28,689 nucleotides of DNA from a bacterium (GTDB taxonomy: Bacteria; UBP15; UBA6099; JAJRTR01). A model generated the notes under the pieces. The model was not told where the DNA came from. It saw only the letters and a list, made by a program, of their open reading frames with translations, and did no database searches. Made by a program: the position numbers and the translations under genes. The stretch covers positions 1 through 28,689 of the forward strand of contig JAJRTR010000025.1 of NCBI GenBank assembly GCA_024278215.1, given 5' to 3'. Position 1 is the first letter of the stretch. Each line of letters starts with the position of its first letter. Of this stretch, positions 1-6,928 are shown piece by piece.

Positions 1-401
1 GCAATAAGTGCATCCTTTGCCGGTTCTAAACCTCCTTCCCTTTTGCCTTCTCCTCTCTGAAGATTTTCCATCCTTATCTCGATTCGACTGTTTGCCCTGT
101 TGACTCCCTATGTTTCAGTCTGCTACCCTGTGAACGGTTACCTATATTCAGGGATACAGTATAATCCGGCGCGTGATAATTCATTGTCGCTTTCAGGGAT
201 GTAGTAAACTCCCCCGGCAAAACAAAGCAGTGATGAATCACTGCGCTCCGGATGAAGAAAAACACCTCCCCGTGAACGGTCACAGATATTCAAGTCGGGA
301 AAAACGGTCTCCGGGCGGGTAACACTTTACATGCCAATAACGGTATCCGTATAATTCTCCAAGTGTATATCCGGAAAATATCTCGAATTGTTATATCTAT
401 T
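1..401. other. Gene-free stretch with degenerate repeats and a dyad
   Basis: I see no convincing gene here; the short open frames lack family resemblance and good ribosome sites. A 25-nt segment at 126-150 recurs at 268-292 with about four differences (shared core GTGAACGGT), and a related core is found at 28105-28128. A second imperfect pair beginning TTCAGGGAT lies at about 148 and 193. A near-perfect dyad sits at 227-244 (arms GCAGTGAT and ATCACTGC, two bases between). It looks like repeat-laden DNA downstream of the pilin operon. Confidence 0.5.
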
Positions 402-435
402 AAAAAGCCACGCCTGATAACATGACGTGGCTTTT
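402..435 (-). terminator. Rho-independent terminator of the pilin operon
   Basis: Perfect 10-bp inverted repeat (AAAAGCCACG at 403-412, CGTGGCTTTT at 426-435) with a 13-nt loop. Read on the minus strand it ends in a run of five T, about 120 nt past the last pilin stop codon, so it fits as the end of the minus-strand operon. The stem could also act on the plus strand, where the T run is shorter. Confidence 0.8.
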
Positions 436-553
436 GTGAAATATCACCTGATTTATATACTAATTTCATACCGACACTTCCGCATCCACTTCAGGTCAAG
501 CGGAGTAATCCGGCGAGTTGTAAACAATATACTTTCGGCGGCTCAAGTTGCTA

Positions 554-898
554 TCAGAGCTTATGAGTGCCTGCGCCTTCGCGGTGACCGGAAACCCTGT
601 GATATGGCGACGCGACGAGTACGTATGATGTCATATCCACCGGACATGTGGGTATACCGTCCGGGAAATAGTTGACATTCGTTTTGATGTCGCTCATTGA
701 ATCTGTAGGCCATGTAGCTTCAATGTAAAAGTAGGCTTCGATCTGTTTATTAATGATCGCCCTGTTCATTTCACATGACTGTACCTTGGCAGTCTTTGTC
801 GTAACCGTAAACCTTGGAATTACGATTGCCGCCAGGATACTGATCAACAGTACCACCAACATTACTTCCAGTAGTGTGAATCCAGCTTGTTTTTTCAT
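554..898 (-). CDS. Type IV-type prepilin, copy 1 of the array
   Basis: A 114-aa pseudopilin or pilin precursor. It opens with a short basic leader and the prepilin peptidase site MKKQAG|FTLLEV, with Glu at +5, followed by a hydrophobic helix to about residue 28 that would anchor it in the inner membrane and pack in the filament core. The rest is a small globular domain with two cysteines (C42 and C85, probably a disulfide) and the tail motif HRVSGHREGAGTH shared by all five copies. AAGGGG lies 8 nt before the ATG. It is the last gene of the operon, 43 nt after copy 2, and is followed by the terminator. Family membership (N-methylated pilin fold) is clear; whether it serves a pilus or a secretion pseudopilus is not. 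Confidence 0.9.
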   Translation of the reverse strand: MKKQAGFTLLEVMLVVLLISILAAIVIPRFTVTTKTAKVQSCEMNRAIINKQIEAYFYIEATWPTDSMSDIKTNVNYFPDGIPTCPVDMTSYVLVASPYHRVSGHREGAGTHKL

Positions 899-941
899 GT
901 TCTTACCCCTTCTGTAATATAGTTTTGTTACTGAACATACT

Positions 942-1292
942 TTAATTCAAAGTATGTGTACCCGCGCCTTCGCGGTGACCGGAAACCCTGTGATATGGCG
1001 ACGCGACGAGTACGTATGATGTCATATCCACCGGACATGTGGGTATGCCGTCCGGGAAATAGTTTACGTTCGTTTTGATGTCGCTCATCGAATCCGTAGG
1101 CCATGTAGCTTCAACAAAGAAGTAGGCTTCCACCTGCTTATTGATGATCGACCTGTTCATCTCACAAGACTGCACTTTCGCAACCTTTGTCGAGATCGTG
1201 AATCTTGGAATTACGATTGCTGCCAGGATACTGATCAACAATACAACCAGCATGACTTCCAGCAGTGTGAATCCAGCTTGCACCTTTTTCAT
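942..1292 (-). CDS. Type IV-type prepilin, copy 2 of the array
   Basis: A 116-aa prepilin with leader MKKVQAG|FTLLEV, a hydrophobic N-terminal helix, the conserved cysteine pair (SCEMNR and PTCPVD contexts) and the tail HRVSGHREGAGTH. GAGG is placed 8 nt before the ATG. Its last third is nearly the same DNA as copy 1: 83 consecutive identical bases (964-1046 against 573-655), while the middle differs more. Copies 1 and 2 are the closest pair in the array. The role, by family, is subunit of a pilus or type II secretion-like pseudopilus assembled by the ATPase and platform genes upstream. Confidence 0.9.
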   Translation of the reverse strand: MKKVQAGFTLLEVMLVVLLISILAAIVIPRFTISTKVAKVQSCEMNRSIINKQVEAYFFVEATWPTDSMSDIKTNVNYFPDGIPTCPVDMTSYVLVASPYHRVSGHREGAGTHTLN

Positions 1293-1342
1293 ACTTTATA
1301 CCTCGTCTTCCTGTTTTTTGCATTTATACTGTTACGGTTTTC

Positions 1343-1708
1343 TTATCTTTTAATTACGCCGCTGAAGATATGTGTTCCGTCTCCCTCGCGGTGTCCACTG
1401 ACGCGGTGGTAGGGGGAAGGTACGAGCACATAAGATGTAAGATCAACCGGGCACGTGGGTATTCCGTCCGGAAAATAGTTGACATTCGTTTTGATGTCGC
1501 TCATGGAATCTACAGGCCATGTGGCTTCCACAAAGAAGTAGGCTTCCACCTGCTTGTTGATAATCGACCTGTTCATTTCACATGACTGCACTTTCGCCAT
1601 TTTCGTCGATACTGTAAATCTCGGTATGACGATAGCTGCCAGTATACTGATCAGTATAACAACCAGCATCACCTCAAGTAACGTAAAACCTGCCTGGCTC
1701 TTTTTCAT
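1343..1708 (-). CDS. Type IV-type prepilin, copy 3 of the array
   Basis: A prepilin of about 121 aa when started at the ATG at 1708 (MKKSQAG|FTLLEV). The frame stays open upstream to 1852, and an ATG also lies at 1717. I prefer 1708 because it gives a typical seven-residue leader and a GAGAGG placed about 9 nt ahead; the same GAGAGG would abut the 1717 ATG. The two cysteines are conserved; the tail is HRVSGHREGDGTH followed by a few extra residues. The gap to copy 2 is 50 nt and to copy 4 is 49 nt. It is probably a filament subunit like its neighbours. Confidence 0.88.
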   Translation of the reverse strand: MKKSQAGFTLLEVMLVVILISILAAIVIPRFTVSTKMAKVQSCEMNRSIINKQVEAYFFVEATWPVDSMSDIKTNVNYFPDGIPTCPVDLTSYVLVPSPYHRVSGHREGDGTHIFSGVIKR

Positions 1709-1757
1709 TTCCCGCATCCTCTCAAAACTTCGATTTATCACCCTGCTGTTAATATTT

Positions 1758-2138
1758 TTAATGATTGAATTGCAGCATTCTTTCGAATATGTGCGTACCG
1801 GCACCTTCTCTGTGCCCCGAGACTCTCTTGTAAGGTGACGGAACGAGCACATAAGATGTCAGGTCCACCGGGCATGTGGGTATGCCGTCAGGGAAGTAGT
1901 TGACATTTGTTTTGATGTCTGCAAGGGTATCAAGGGGCCATGTCGCTTCCACAAAGAAATACATTTCGACCTGTTTGTTGATGATCGACCGCTGTATTTC
2001 GCAGGCCTGCACTTTTGCTCTTTTTGTCGATATCGCATAGCGGGGAATCACAATCGCACCCAGTATGCTGATGAGGATTACGACGAGCATTACCTCAATG
2101 AGCGTAAAACCTGTTTCTTTTCCTATTAGCTTCCTCAT
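1758..2138 (-). CDS. Type IV-type prepilin, copy 4 of the array
   Basis: A 126-aa prepilin with leader MRKLIGKETG|FTLIEV, slightly longer than in copies 1-3, then the hydrophobic helix, the cysteine pair (QACEIQR and PTCPVD) and the tail HRVSGHREGAGTH with a short C-terminal extension. It is more diverged than copies 1-3 in the middle segment (EMYFFVEATWPLDTLAD region). A purine-rich AGGAG precedes the ATG. It is expected to be cleaved and methylated by a prepilin peptidase that is not encoded in this window. Confidence 0.88.
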   Translation of the reverse strand: MRKLIGKETGFTLIEVMLVVILISILGAIVIPRYAISTKRAKVQACEIQRSIINKQVEMYFFVEATWPLDTLADIKTNVNYFPDGIPTCPVDLTSYVLVPSPYKRVSGHREGAGTHIFERMLQFNH

Positions 2139-2179
2139 ATCCTGTTGCTCCTGTTCAAATACAATATATTTAATCCGGT

Positions 2180-2548
2180 TCAGTTAGGCAGAACGTGTGT
2201 TCCGGCACCTTCCCTGTGTCCGCTGACCCTGTGTTTCGGAGCAGGTGCCAGCACATAAGAAGTCATATCAACCGGACATGTTGGTATTCCGTCCGGAAAA
2301 TAGTTGTCGTTTGTTTTTATATCTGCAAGTGAACCAAGCGGCCAGGTACTTTCTGTGAAGTAATATGTCTCAACTGATGTATTTATTATTGCCCGATTCA
2401 TTTCACATGCTTGCACTTTTGCTGTTTTCGTTCCTATAGAAAACCTGGGGACAATTATTGCTGCCAGTATGCTTATCAGCACAACTATCAGAAGTACTTC
2501 TATAAGTGTAAATCCACTCTGATTGATTTTCAGTCCGGTCAGAAGCAC
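2180..2548 (-). CDS. Type IV-type prepilin, copy 5, start codon uncertain
   Basis: The prepilin core is clear (KINQSG|FTLIEV, hydrophobic helix, cysteines in ACEMNR and PTCPVD, tail HRVSGHREGAGTH), but no ATG lies at the expected place. The residue where siblings have the initiator Met is CTG (2531-2533). In-frame alternatives are GTG at 2548, which I list (12-residue leader, with GGAAGG almost touching it), GTG at 2557, and TTG at 2626, which would give a leader of about 38 residues. None has a well-spaced ribosome site. It is the first pilin after the platform gene and the most diverged copy. It may be translated weakly, may start at a rare codon, or may have lost its start. Confidence 0.75.
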   Translation of the reverse strand: MLLTGLKINQSGFTLIEVLLIVVLISILAAIIVPRFSIGTKTAKVQACEMNRAIINTSVETYYFTESTWPLGSLADIKTNDNYFPDGIPTCPVDMTSYVLAPAPKHRVSGHREGAGTHVLPN

Positions 2549-2626
2549 ACCTTCCACAATAATCTGTAGACTTTTATCAACAACTTCCGTGCCAACTTCA
2601 GTAAAACCCTGCCTGGAAAAATCCAA

Positions 2627-2950
2627 TATCCCGCTTTTTCAAAAAAAAAGAAATATTTCTCTGCGTATCTTGCGGCAACTACTACCCACAATGGCATTAC
2701 CCTCATATTGAGCCGTTTAAACATACTAATTAACATAATATGTGTTATCTGAAATCATTTGCAGCTTCAATTATCTTGTTTTGCAGTGAAAAACTGCATC
2801 CCAAGCAAAAATTGTTCCTGTGAATCTAAAAAATACTGAAAAAAACAAATCTTTTTCTGTTTTTTGCGAACCTTGAGAAAACTTTTAAGCGCTTGGATTA
2901 TTCCTGTATATTAACATTTTCAGGAATTGTGATTCGCGAAAATCCCGAAA
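2627..2950. other. Non-coding stretch upstream of the pilin array
   Basis: I see no supported gene. The DNA is AT-rich with a run of nine or more A at about 2640-2650. It must contain any separate promoter for the five pilins, since a terminator-like hairpin lies between them and the platform gene, but I could not find well-spaced minus-strand -35/-10 boxes. Confidence 0.4.
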
Positions 2951-2969
2951 AAGGGGTATTTGAATACCC
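2948..2969 (-). terminator. Hairpin terminator behind the platform gene
   Basis: GGGTATT (2954-2960) and AATACCC (2963-2969) form a compact stem. On the minus strand it is followed by C and five T (2948-2952). It lies about 35 nt past the platform-gene stop. It would separate the ATPase/platform transcript from the pilin transcript, or attenuate between them. Confidence 0.6.
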
Positions 2970-3003
2970 GTCTTTACGCATGAATGGGTAATGCGATACA
3001 CAA

Positions 3004-4209
3004 TCAATTGGGGGCAAAACTGACAATATTGAAGATGGGAAGATACATGGCGATAGCGATAAATCCGATAATGAAAGCCACGAAAACTGTTATCAGGGGT
3101 TCGAGAATCAGCAGCAATCTCTTTATCAGATGATTGAGTTCTTTTTCCAGCGCGTCGGCACTGCCGTCGAGCATTTCCGACAGGTTACCGTTCTGTTCGC
3201 CGGCGGCTATCATGTAGGTCACGAGAGGGGAGAAGTCTCTGGACAACCGCAACGGCGACGAAATCGTCCCGCCGGATTCGACACTTTCTATGACCCTCTA
3301 GAGGTCTCTTGAAATGCAATCGTTTTCTACAAGGCTGCGGGCGGTTTCAAGTGAGGTGATGACCGGCACCCCGCAGTTGAGCATTGATCCGAGAGTGCGG
3401 ACAGTTCGCGAAATCGCTATCCTTCTATTTATAGGGCCGAATATGGGGACCGACATCCGCAGCCTGTCATAAGTAGGTTTTGTCGACGGGCTGCTCTTGA
3501 ACAGCAGGAACCCGACAAACAACACAATGAGCGCGCCTATGCACATCATCCAGTTACTGACGAGGAAATTGCTGATCCCGAGCATAATTCTTGTCGTCTG
3601 GGGCAGTTTCAGGCCTGCATCGGAATATATCTTGTCGAATGCGGGGATAACTTTGAAAGTGAAGAAAAACACGGCAACCGCCGCGAGCGTAAGAACAAGT
3701 TTCGGATATGTAAACGCGGAACTGATCGCCCGTTTCAGTTCGACATCTCTTTCGAGATACTGTGTAAGATTGTCAAGCACCTTAACGAGATTACCGCTGG
3801 CTTCACCCGACTTTATCATGCTTATGTAAAAATGGGGAAATACCTTCGGGTGGTTCTCGAAAGCGGCGGATAGTGAGACTCCGTTTTCGACTTCTTCACG
3901 TATTTTTTTTATTACTTTTTTCAGAGAAACATTTTCAGTCTGCTCTTCGAGCGCCGCGAGCGCGTCGACCGCCGGAAGCCCTGTGGATATGACGGTGCTG
4001 AGTAGTTTTGTGAAAATCACGATGTCGTCGATCGTTATCCGCTGCTGGATGAGGGTGATTCCTTCGGATAGTTCTTTTTCCGTGACGGACAGTACTACAT
4101 AGCCGAGTTTCTGAAGCCTGAAGAACACGGCCTGTTCGGTGGCACCGTAAAGAGTGCCCTGATAGTTTCTGCCGAGCTGGTCTTTTGCTATGAATTTATA
4201 GTGTGGCAT
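3004..4209 (-). pseudogene. PilC/GspF-type inner-membrane platform protein, interrupted by in-frame TAG
   Basis: The reading frame is that of a PilC/GspF platform protein, the polytopic membrane protein on which the assembly ATPase acts. Two GspF domains are visible: residues about 60-190, with a membrane segment near 170-190, and about 260-395, with a C-terminal membrane helix. The frame would be about 401 codons, the usual family length. Codon 304 (3298-3300) is TAG; the 15 codons after it continue in the same frame (RVIESVESGG) into a normal second domain (SPLVTYMIAAGEQNG), so this is a single nonsense codon and not a frameshift. The product would lack most of the second domain. It starts 22 nt after the ATPase gene with a weak ribosome site. 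Possible explanations are a decaying gene, a sequencing or strain variant, or read-through. Confidence 0.88.
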
Positions 4210-4231
4210 ATTTGATGTTTTCGCGGCTTTT

Positions 4232-5935
4232 TCAGTCTATGCTGATGAAAACCGCTTTTCTGACTTCTTCGAAAGTAGTAATTCCTTCGACAACTTTTCT
4301 GAAGGACGCATGGCGCAGAGTGCTCATACCTTCTTTTATAGCAGCCTGTCTTATGTCGCCTGCGCCCCGGCCTTCGAACACCATTTCCTGTATCGTTTCC
4401 GTGACACGCATTACCTCGAAGACACCGATCCGGCCATAATAGCCTGTGAAGGAACAGAATTTGCATCCCCGGCCTCTGAAAAGTGTGGCCTTTCCGCGTT
4501 TTTCGGATTTTACGCCGAAATCGCGGAAAAGAGTCCGGACATCAACTTTATACGGTTCTTTGCAATAAGGACATATCTTTCGGATAAGTCTCTGTGCGAC
4601 AACACCAATGAGTGATGCCGCGAGCAGATAGTCCTGCACACCCATTTCCACAAGTCTTGTGATGGCATTCGAGGCGTTGCTGGTGTGCAGAGTGCTGAAA
4701 ACGAGATGGCCCGTGATGGACGCCTGGTTCGCGATGCGGGCAGTTTCACTGTCGCGTATCTCACCTACCATTATAATGTTAGGGTCCTGTCTCAATATGG
4801 AGCGCAGCCCGGTGGCAAACGTGATGCCCGCGCCCTGGTTGACCTGCGACTGGTTGATGCCCGGCAGCTTGTATTCGACGGGGTCCTCGATTGTAACAAT
4901 GTTCTCTGTCTGGTTGTTTATCCTGCTGAGAATGGAGTAGAGAGTAGTGGTTTCTCCGCAGCCTGTGGGGCCGGTAACGAGAATCATGCCGTTCGGGCGC
5001 TCGATCAGGTCTTTTATTACAGTGAGGTCGCGGCCTTCGAGTCCCAGCCCCTCGAGACTGATAAGCATATTCTCCTTACTCAGAATACGCATAACAACTT
5101 TTTCGCCGTTTATAGTGAGATAAGTGGCAGCGCGAATATCATACTCGCGACTCCCTTTTTTTATCGTGATATGACCGTCCTGCGGGACCCGTTTTTCGGT
5201 TATGTTCATGTTCGACAGAATTTTTATCCTGGATATGACGGAAGCCTCGACATGGCTTGGTATCTGCATGACATCATGAAGAACACCGTCGATGCGGTAG
5301 CGCACCCTGAGCGCGTTTTCCTGGGGTTCGAGGTGTATGTCGCTTGCACGCTCGTTGATAGCCCCGTCGATGATGTCTACAACAAGCCTTACAACCGGCG
5401 GGCTTTCCACCGCGGCCAGCATGTCGTCGATAATAAGCTCGCCGGTCTCCAGTGGAATCTGCTCCTCGACGTGCATGTCGATAATTGTCTGCCGGGTTCT
5501 GTGTTGCGGGTTGAAGTGCTGGTTCAGGGCAAGCCGTATCTCGTTTTCAGCAGCCAGAAACGGTTCCACATTGTAGCCCGTGGTGAGTTCCACCTCGTCG
5601 ATAACCGACATATCCACCGGCGGTGCGAGAGCGAGACTGATCGTGTCGTTTTCAATGCTGAACGGGAACACGTTGTGTCTTCGCAGCAGATCTTCCGGAA
5701 GCAGGTGCGAAACCTGTGGATCGACATTGTCGTCGCTAAGCTCGATGCGAGGGACAGCGAGCTGCTCTGCCAGCACATCCACCATATCTTCGTGTGAGAT
5801 CAAACCGAGTTCGACAAGAGAATGGACTATTGCCTGATCTCCCGCTCCCCTTGCCTGTCGCCGGGCCTGCTCGTACTGTTCATGAGAGATAAGTTTTTTT
5901 CTCTGCAATATTTCCGCGACACGTGCACGCGCCAT
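4232..5935 (-). CDS. PilB/GspE-type assembly ATPase with altered Walker A
   Basis: A 567-aa cytoplasmic hexameric ATPase of the GspE/PilB family that powers pilus or pseudopilus assembly. It has an N-terminal GspE-type domain (about 1-150) and an ATPase core (about 175-560). Visible motifs are Asp box IEDPVEY (349-355), Walker B region IIMVGEIRD (387-395), His box GHLVFSTLHTSNA (409-421) and the zinc-binding cysteine pairs C455/C458 and C491/C494. Walker A reads GPTGCGETT (322-330): Glu328 (GAA, 4952-4954) stands where the family has the phosphate-binding Lys, and Cys326 where Ser is usual. By family knowledge this should abolish ATP hydrolysis. GGAG lies 8 nt before the ATG. It is the first gene of the minus operon. 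Confidence 0.93.
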   Translation of the reverse strand: MARARVAEILQRKKLISHEQYEQARRQARGAGDQAIVHSLVELGLISHEDMVDVLAEQLAVPRIELSDDNVDPQVSHLLPEDLLRRHNVFPFSIENDTISLALAPPVDMSVIDEVELTTGYNVEPFLAAENEIRLALNQHFNPQHRTRQTIIDMHVEEQIPLETGELIIDDMLAAVESPPVVRLVVDIIDGAINERASDIHLEPQENALRVRYRIDGVLHDVMQIPSHVEASVISRIKILSNMNITEKRVPQDGHITIKKGSREYDIRAATYLTINGEKVVMRILSKENMLISLEGLGLEGRDLTVIKDLIERPNGMILVTGPTGCGETTTLYSILSRINNQTENIVTIEDPVEYKLPGINQSQVNQGAGITFATGLRSILRQDPNIIMVGEIRDSETARIANQASITGHLVFSTLHTSNASNAITRLVEMGVQDYLLAASLIGVVAQRLIRKICPYCKEPYKVDVRTLFRDFGVKSEKRGKATLFRGRGCKFCSFTGYYGRIGVFEVMRVTETIQEMVFEGRGAGDIRQAAIKEGMSTLRHASFRKVVEGITTFEEVRKAVFISID

Positions 5936-6375
5936 AGTTAAATCTCCATTTTACGGCACATTCCCGGCATTACTAATGTACCATCACTCGGACCTGCTCT
6001 ATTTTGTCACTCAAACAGCAGCCTGTAATAACTTGCGTAACTTAATGCTGAACCTGCGCGAACTCAGATGTTTTGTAAGAATTTCGGGGACATGACTGGA
6101 ATTTACCCATTAATTCCGAATCGTGTACCCGGTAATTCGGATCCTTCTGTAAAAACATGCAAGTTCAGCAATAATGTAAAATATCACGCACCGATTGCGT
6201 TCGGTACTTATCTATAATAATCCTTTTAAAGGACTGTTTGTTTCCAGTATCGTACTAAAATGCAATTTAGCATTATACACGATTTCACATTTTTTGTCAT
6301 CATGTTTCGACAGCACATTTCACAAATGATATGGCCGTGAACAAACAGAACCTGGAATAGTACTGAACGATATTA
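5936..6375. other. Gene-free region upstream of the ATPase operon
   Basis: There is no supported gene. It separates the minus-strand pilus operon from the plus-strand tRNA transcript, so both promoters should lie here or just beyond. It contains the 125-bp palindrome at 6046-6170 and further AT-rich sequence. A clear minus-strand promoter for the ATPase gene was not found. Confidence 0.45.
6046..6170. repeat. 125-bp imperfect palindrome, MITE- or REP-like
   Basis: Outer arms TGCTGAAC (6046-6053) and GTTCAGCA (6163-6170) pair exactly. Inside them GAACT...ATGTTTT pairs with AAAACAT...AGTTC. The centre holds the dyad CATGACTGGAATT / AATTCCGAATCGTG (6091-6125). A close relative of the central dyad lies at 28451-28485 near the window end, which supports an interspersed repeat family over a chance structure. 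Confidence 0.65.
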
Positions 6376-6403
6376 TTGACACTGCCGTAAAAATCGCTAC
6401 AAT
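6376..6403 (+). promoter_or_regulatory. Strong sigma70-like promoter for the tRNA transcript
   Basis: Consensus -35 TTGACA (6376-6381), a 16-nt spacer and -10 TACAAT (6398-6403). Transcription would begin at about 6410, about 140 nt before the first tRNA. No protein gene follows, so a stable-RNA promoter fits well. Confidence 0.7.
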
Positions 6404-6409
6404 TTTAGG

Positions 6410-6548
6410 TCGGGTCACGTAGCACGGTATAAGTTATACCCTTGTTGCTCCGTAAGCGAGTGGCCTGTCGGATTCCGACTTTGCCGGTCAAGGAAAACTT
6501 AAGAATAGGAATGGGTAAATCGGAAGCAGTCTATCGTCAATAGAAGAA
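6410..6548 (+). ncRNA. Possible structured leader RNA ahead of tRNA-Arg genes
   Basis: The segment between the promoter and the first tRNA contains two nearly perfect dyads: GGTATAA-G-TTATACC (6426-6440) and GTCGGA-T-TCCGAC (6467-6479). Its 32-nt stretch 6462-6493 matches 21532-21563 at 27 positions. It could be a processed 5' leader, a small RNA, or an inserted repeat that is simply transcribed. I do not recognise an RNA family. Confidence 0.35.
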
Positions 6549-6622
6549 GCGCCCGTAGCTCAGCTGGATAGAGCGCATCCCTGCGGAGGATGAGGTCTCA
6601 GGTTCGAATCCTGTCGGGCGCA
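6549..6622 (+). tRNA. tRNA-Arg (anticodon GCG)
   Basis: A full cloverleaf: acceptor GCGCCCG/CGGGCGC with discriminator A, D-stem GCTC/GAGC, anticodon stem CATCC/GGATG with loop CTGCGGA (anticodon GCG, codon CGC), and T-loop TTCGAAT. The T-stem has one T-T mismatch at its outer pair. CCA is not encoded. Most bacteria read CGN with an ACG anticodon deaminated to inosine, so a genomic GCG is less usual. Confidence 0.93.
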
Positions 6623-6630
6623 CTGGCGGA

Positions 6631-6703
6631 GCCCCCATAGCTCAGGCGGATAGAGCGCTGGATTCCTAATCCAGGTGGACAGGTTCGAGTCCTGTTGGGG
6701 GTA
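6631..6703 (+). tRNA. tRNA-Arg (anticodon CCT)
   Basis: Cloverleaf: acceptor GCCCCCA/TGGGGGT (first pair G-T), D-stem GCTC/GAGC, anticodon stem CTGGA/TCCAG with loop TTCCTAA (anticodon CCT, codon AGG), T-stem ACAGG/CCTGT and T-loop TTCGAGT. CCA is not encoded. It sits 8 nt after the first tRNA-Arg and is presumably cotranscribed with it. Confidence 0.93.
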
Positions 6704-6752
6704 CTGAAATGAGGCTCCCTACAGCAAACCACGAGAGTATCAAAGATGTGCC

Positions 6753-6784
6753 ATTCCCGCGAAAGCGGGAATTATTTCTTTTTT
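6753..6784 (+). terminator. Rho-independent terminator of the tRNA transcript
   Basis: Perfect 8-bp stem ATTCCCGC (6753-6760) and GCGGGAAT (6765-6772) capped by a GAAA tetraloop, followed by a T-rich tail to 6784. It lies 50 nt after the second tRNA. Confidence 0.88.
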
Positions 6785-6847
6785 GCGTATCCGGCAATCC
6801 CGCTTTAGACATTTAGCCCCCTTGAGGGCAAGCTCGCGATACGGGCC

Positions 6848-6874
6848 TTGAACTTATTGTATTTCAGCTATAGA
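6848..6874 (+). promoter_or_regulatory. Weak candidate promoter for the SGNH hydrolase block
   Basis: TTGAAC (6848-6853), a 15-nt spacer and TATAGA (6869-6874), about 55 nt before the ATG of the hydrolase gene. The spacer is short and both boxes deviate from consensus, so this is a suggestion only. Confidence 0.3.
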
Positions 6875-6928
6875 ATTACGGCTTATTCAACATAATGAAG
6901 GAACTTACAACATAGCTGCCGGAGAGCA

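Noticed and set aside
74-283. Small minus-strand frame of 69 codons
   Set aside because: It spans the degenerate repeats and the 227-244 dyad, has no recognisable domain and no clear ribosome site.
3298-3300. TAG as a sense codon in this genome
   Set aside because: The SGNH hydrolase (8021-8023) and the methyltransferase (26566-26568) end naturally at TAG, so general reassignment is unlikely; local read-through remains open.
4685-5797. Long plus-strand open frame of about 370 codons
   Set aside because: It lies entirely antisense to the well-conserved assembly ATPase gene and resembles no family; it is a shadow of the GC-biased third codon positions.
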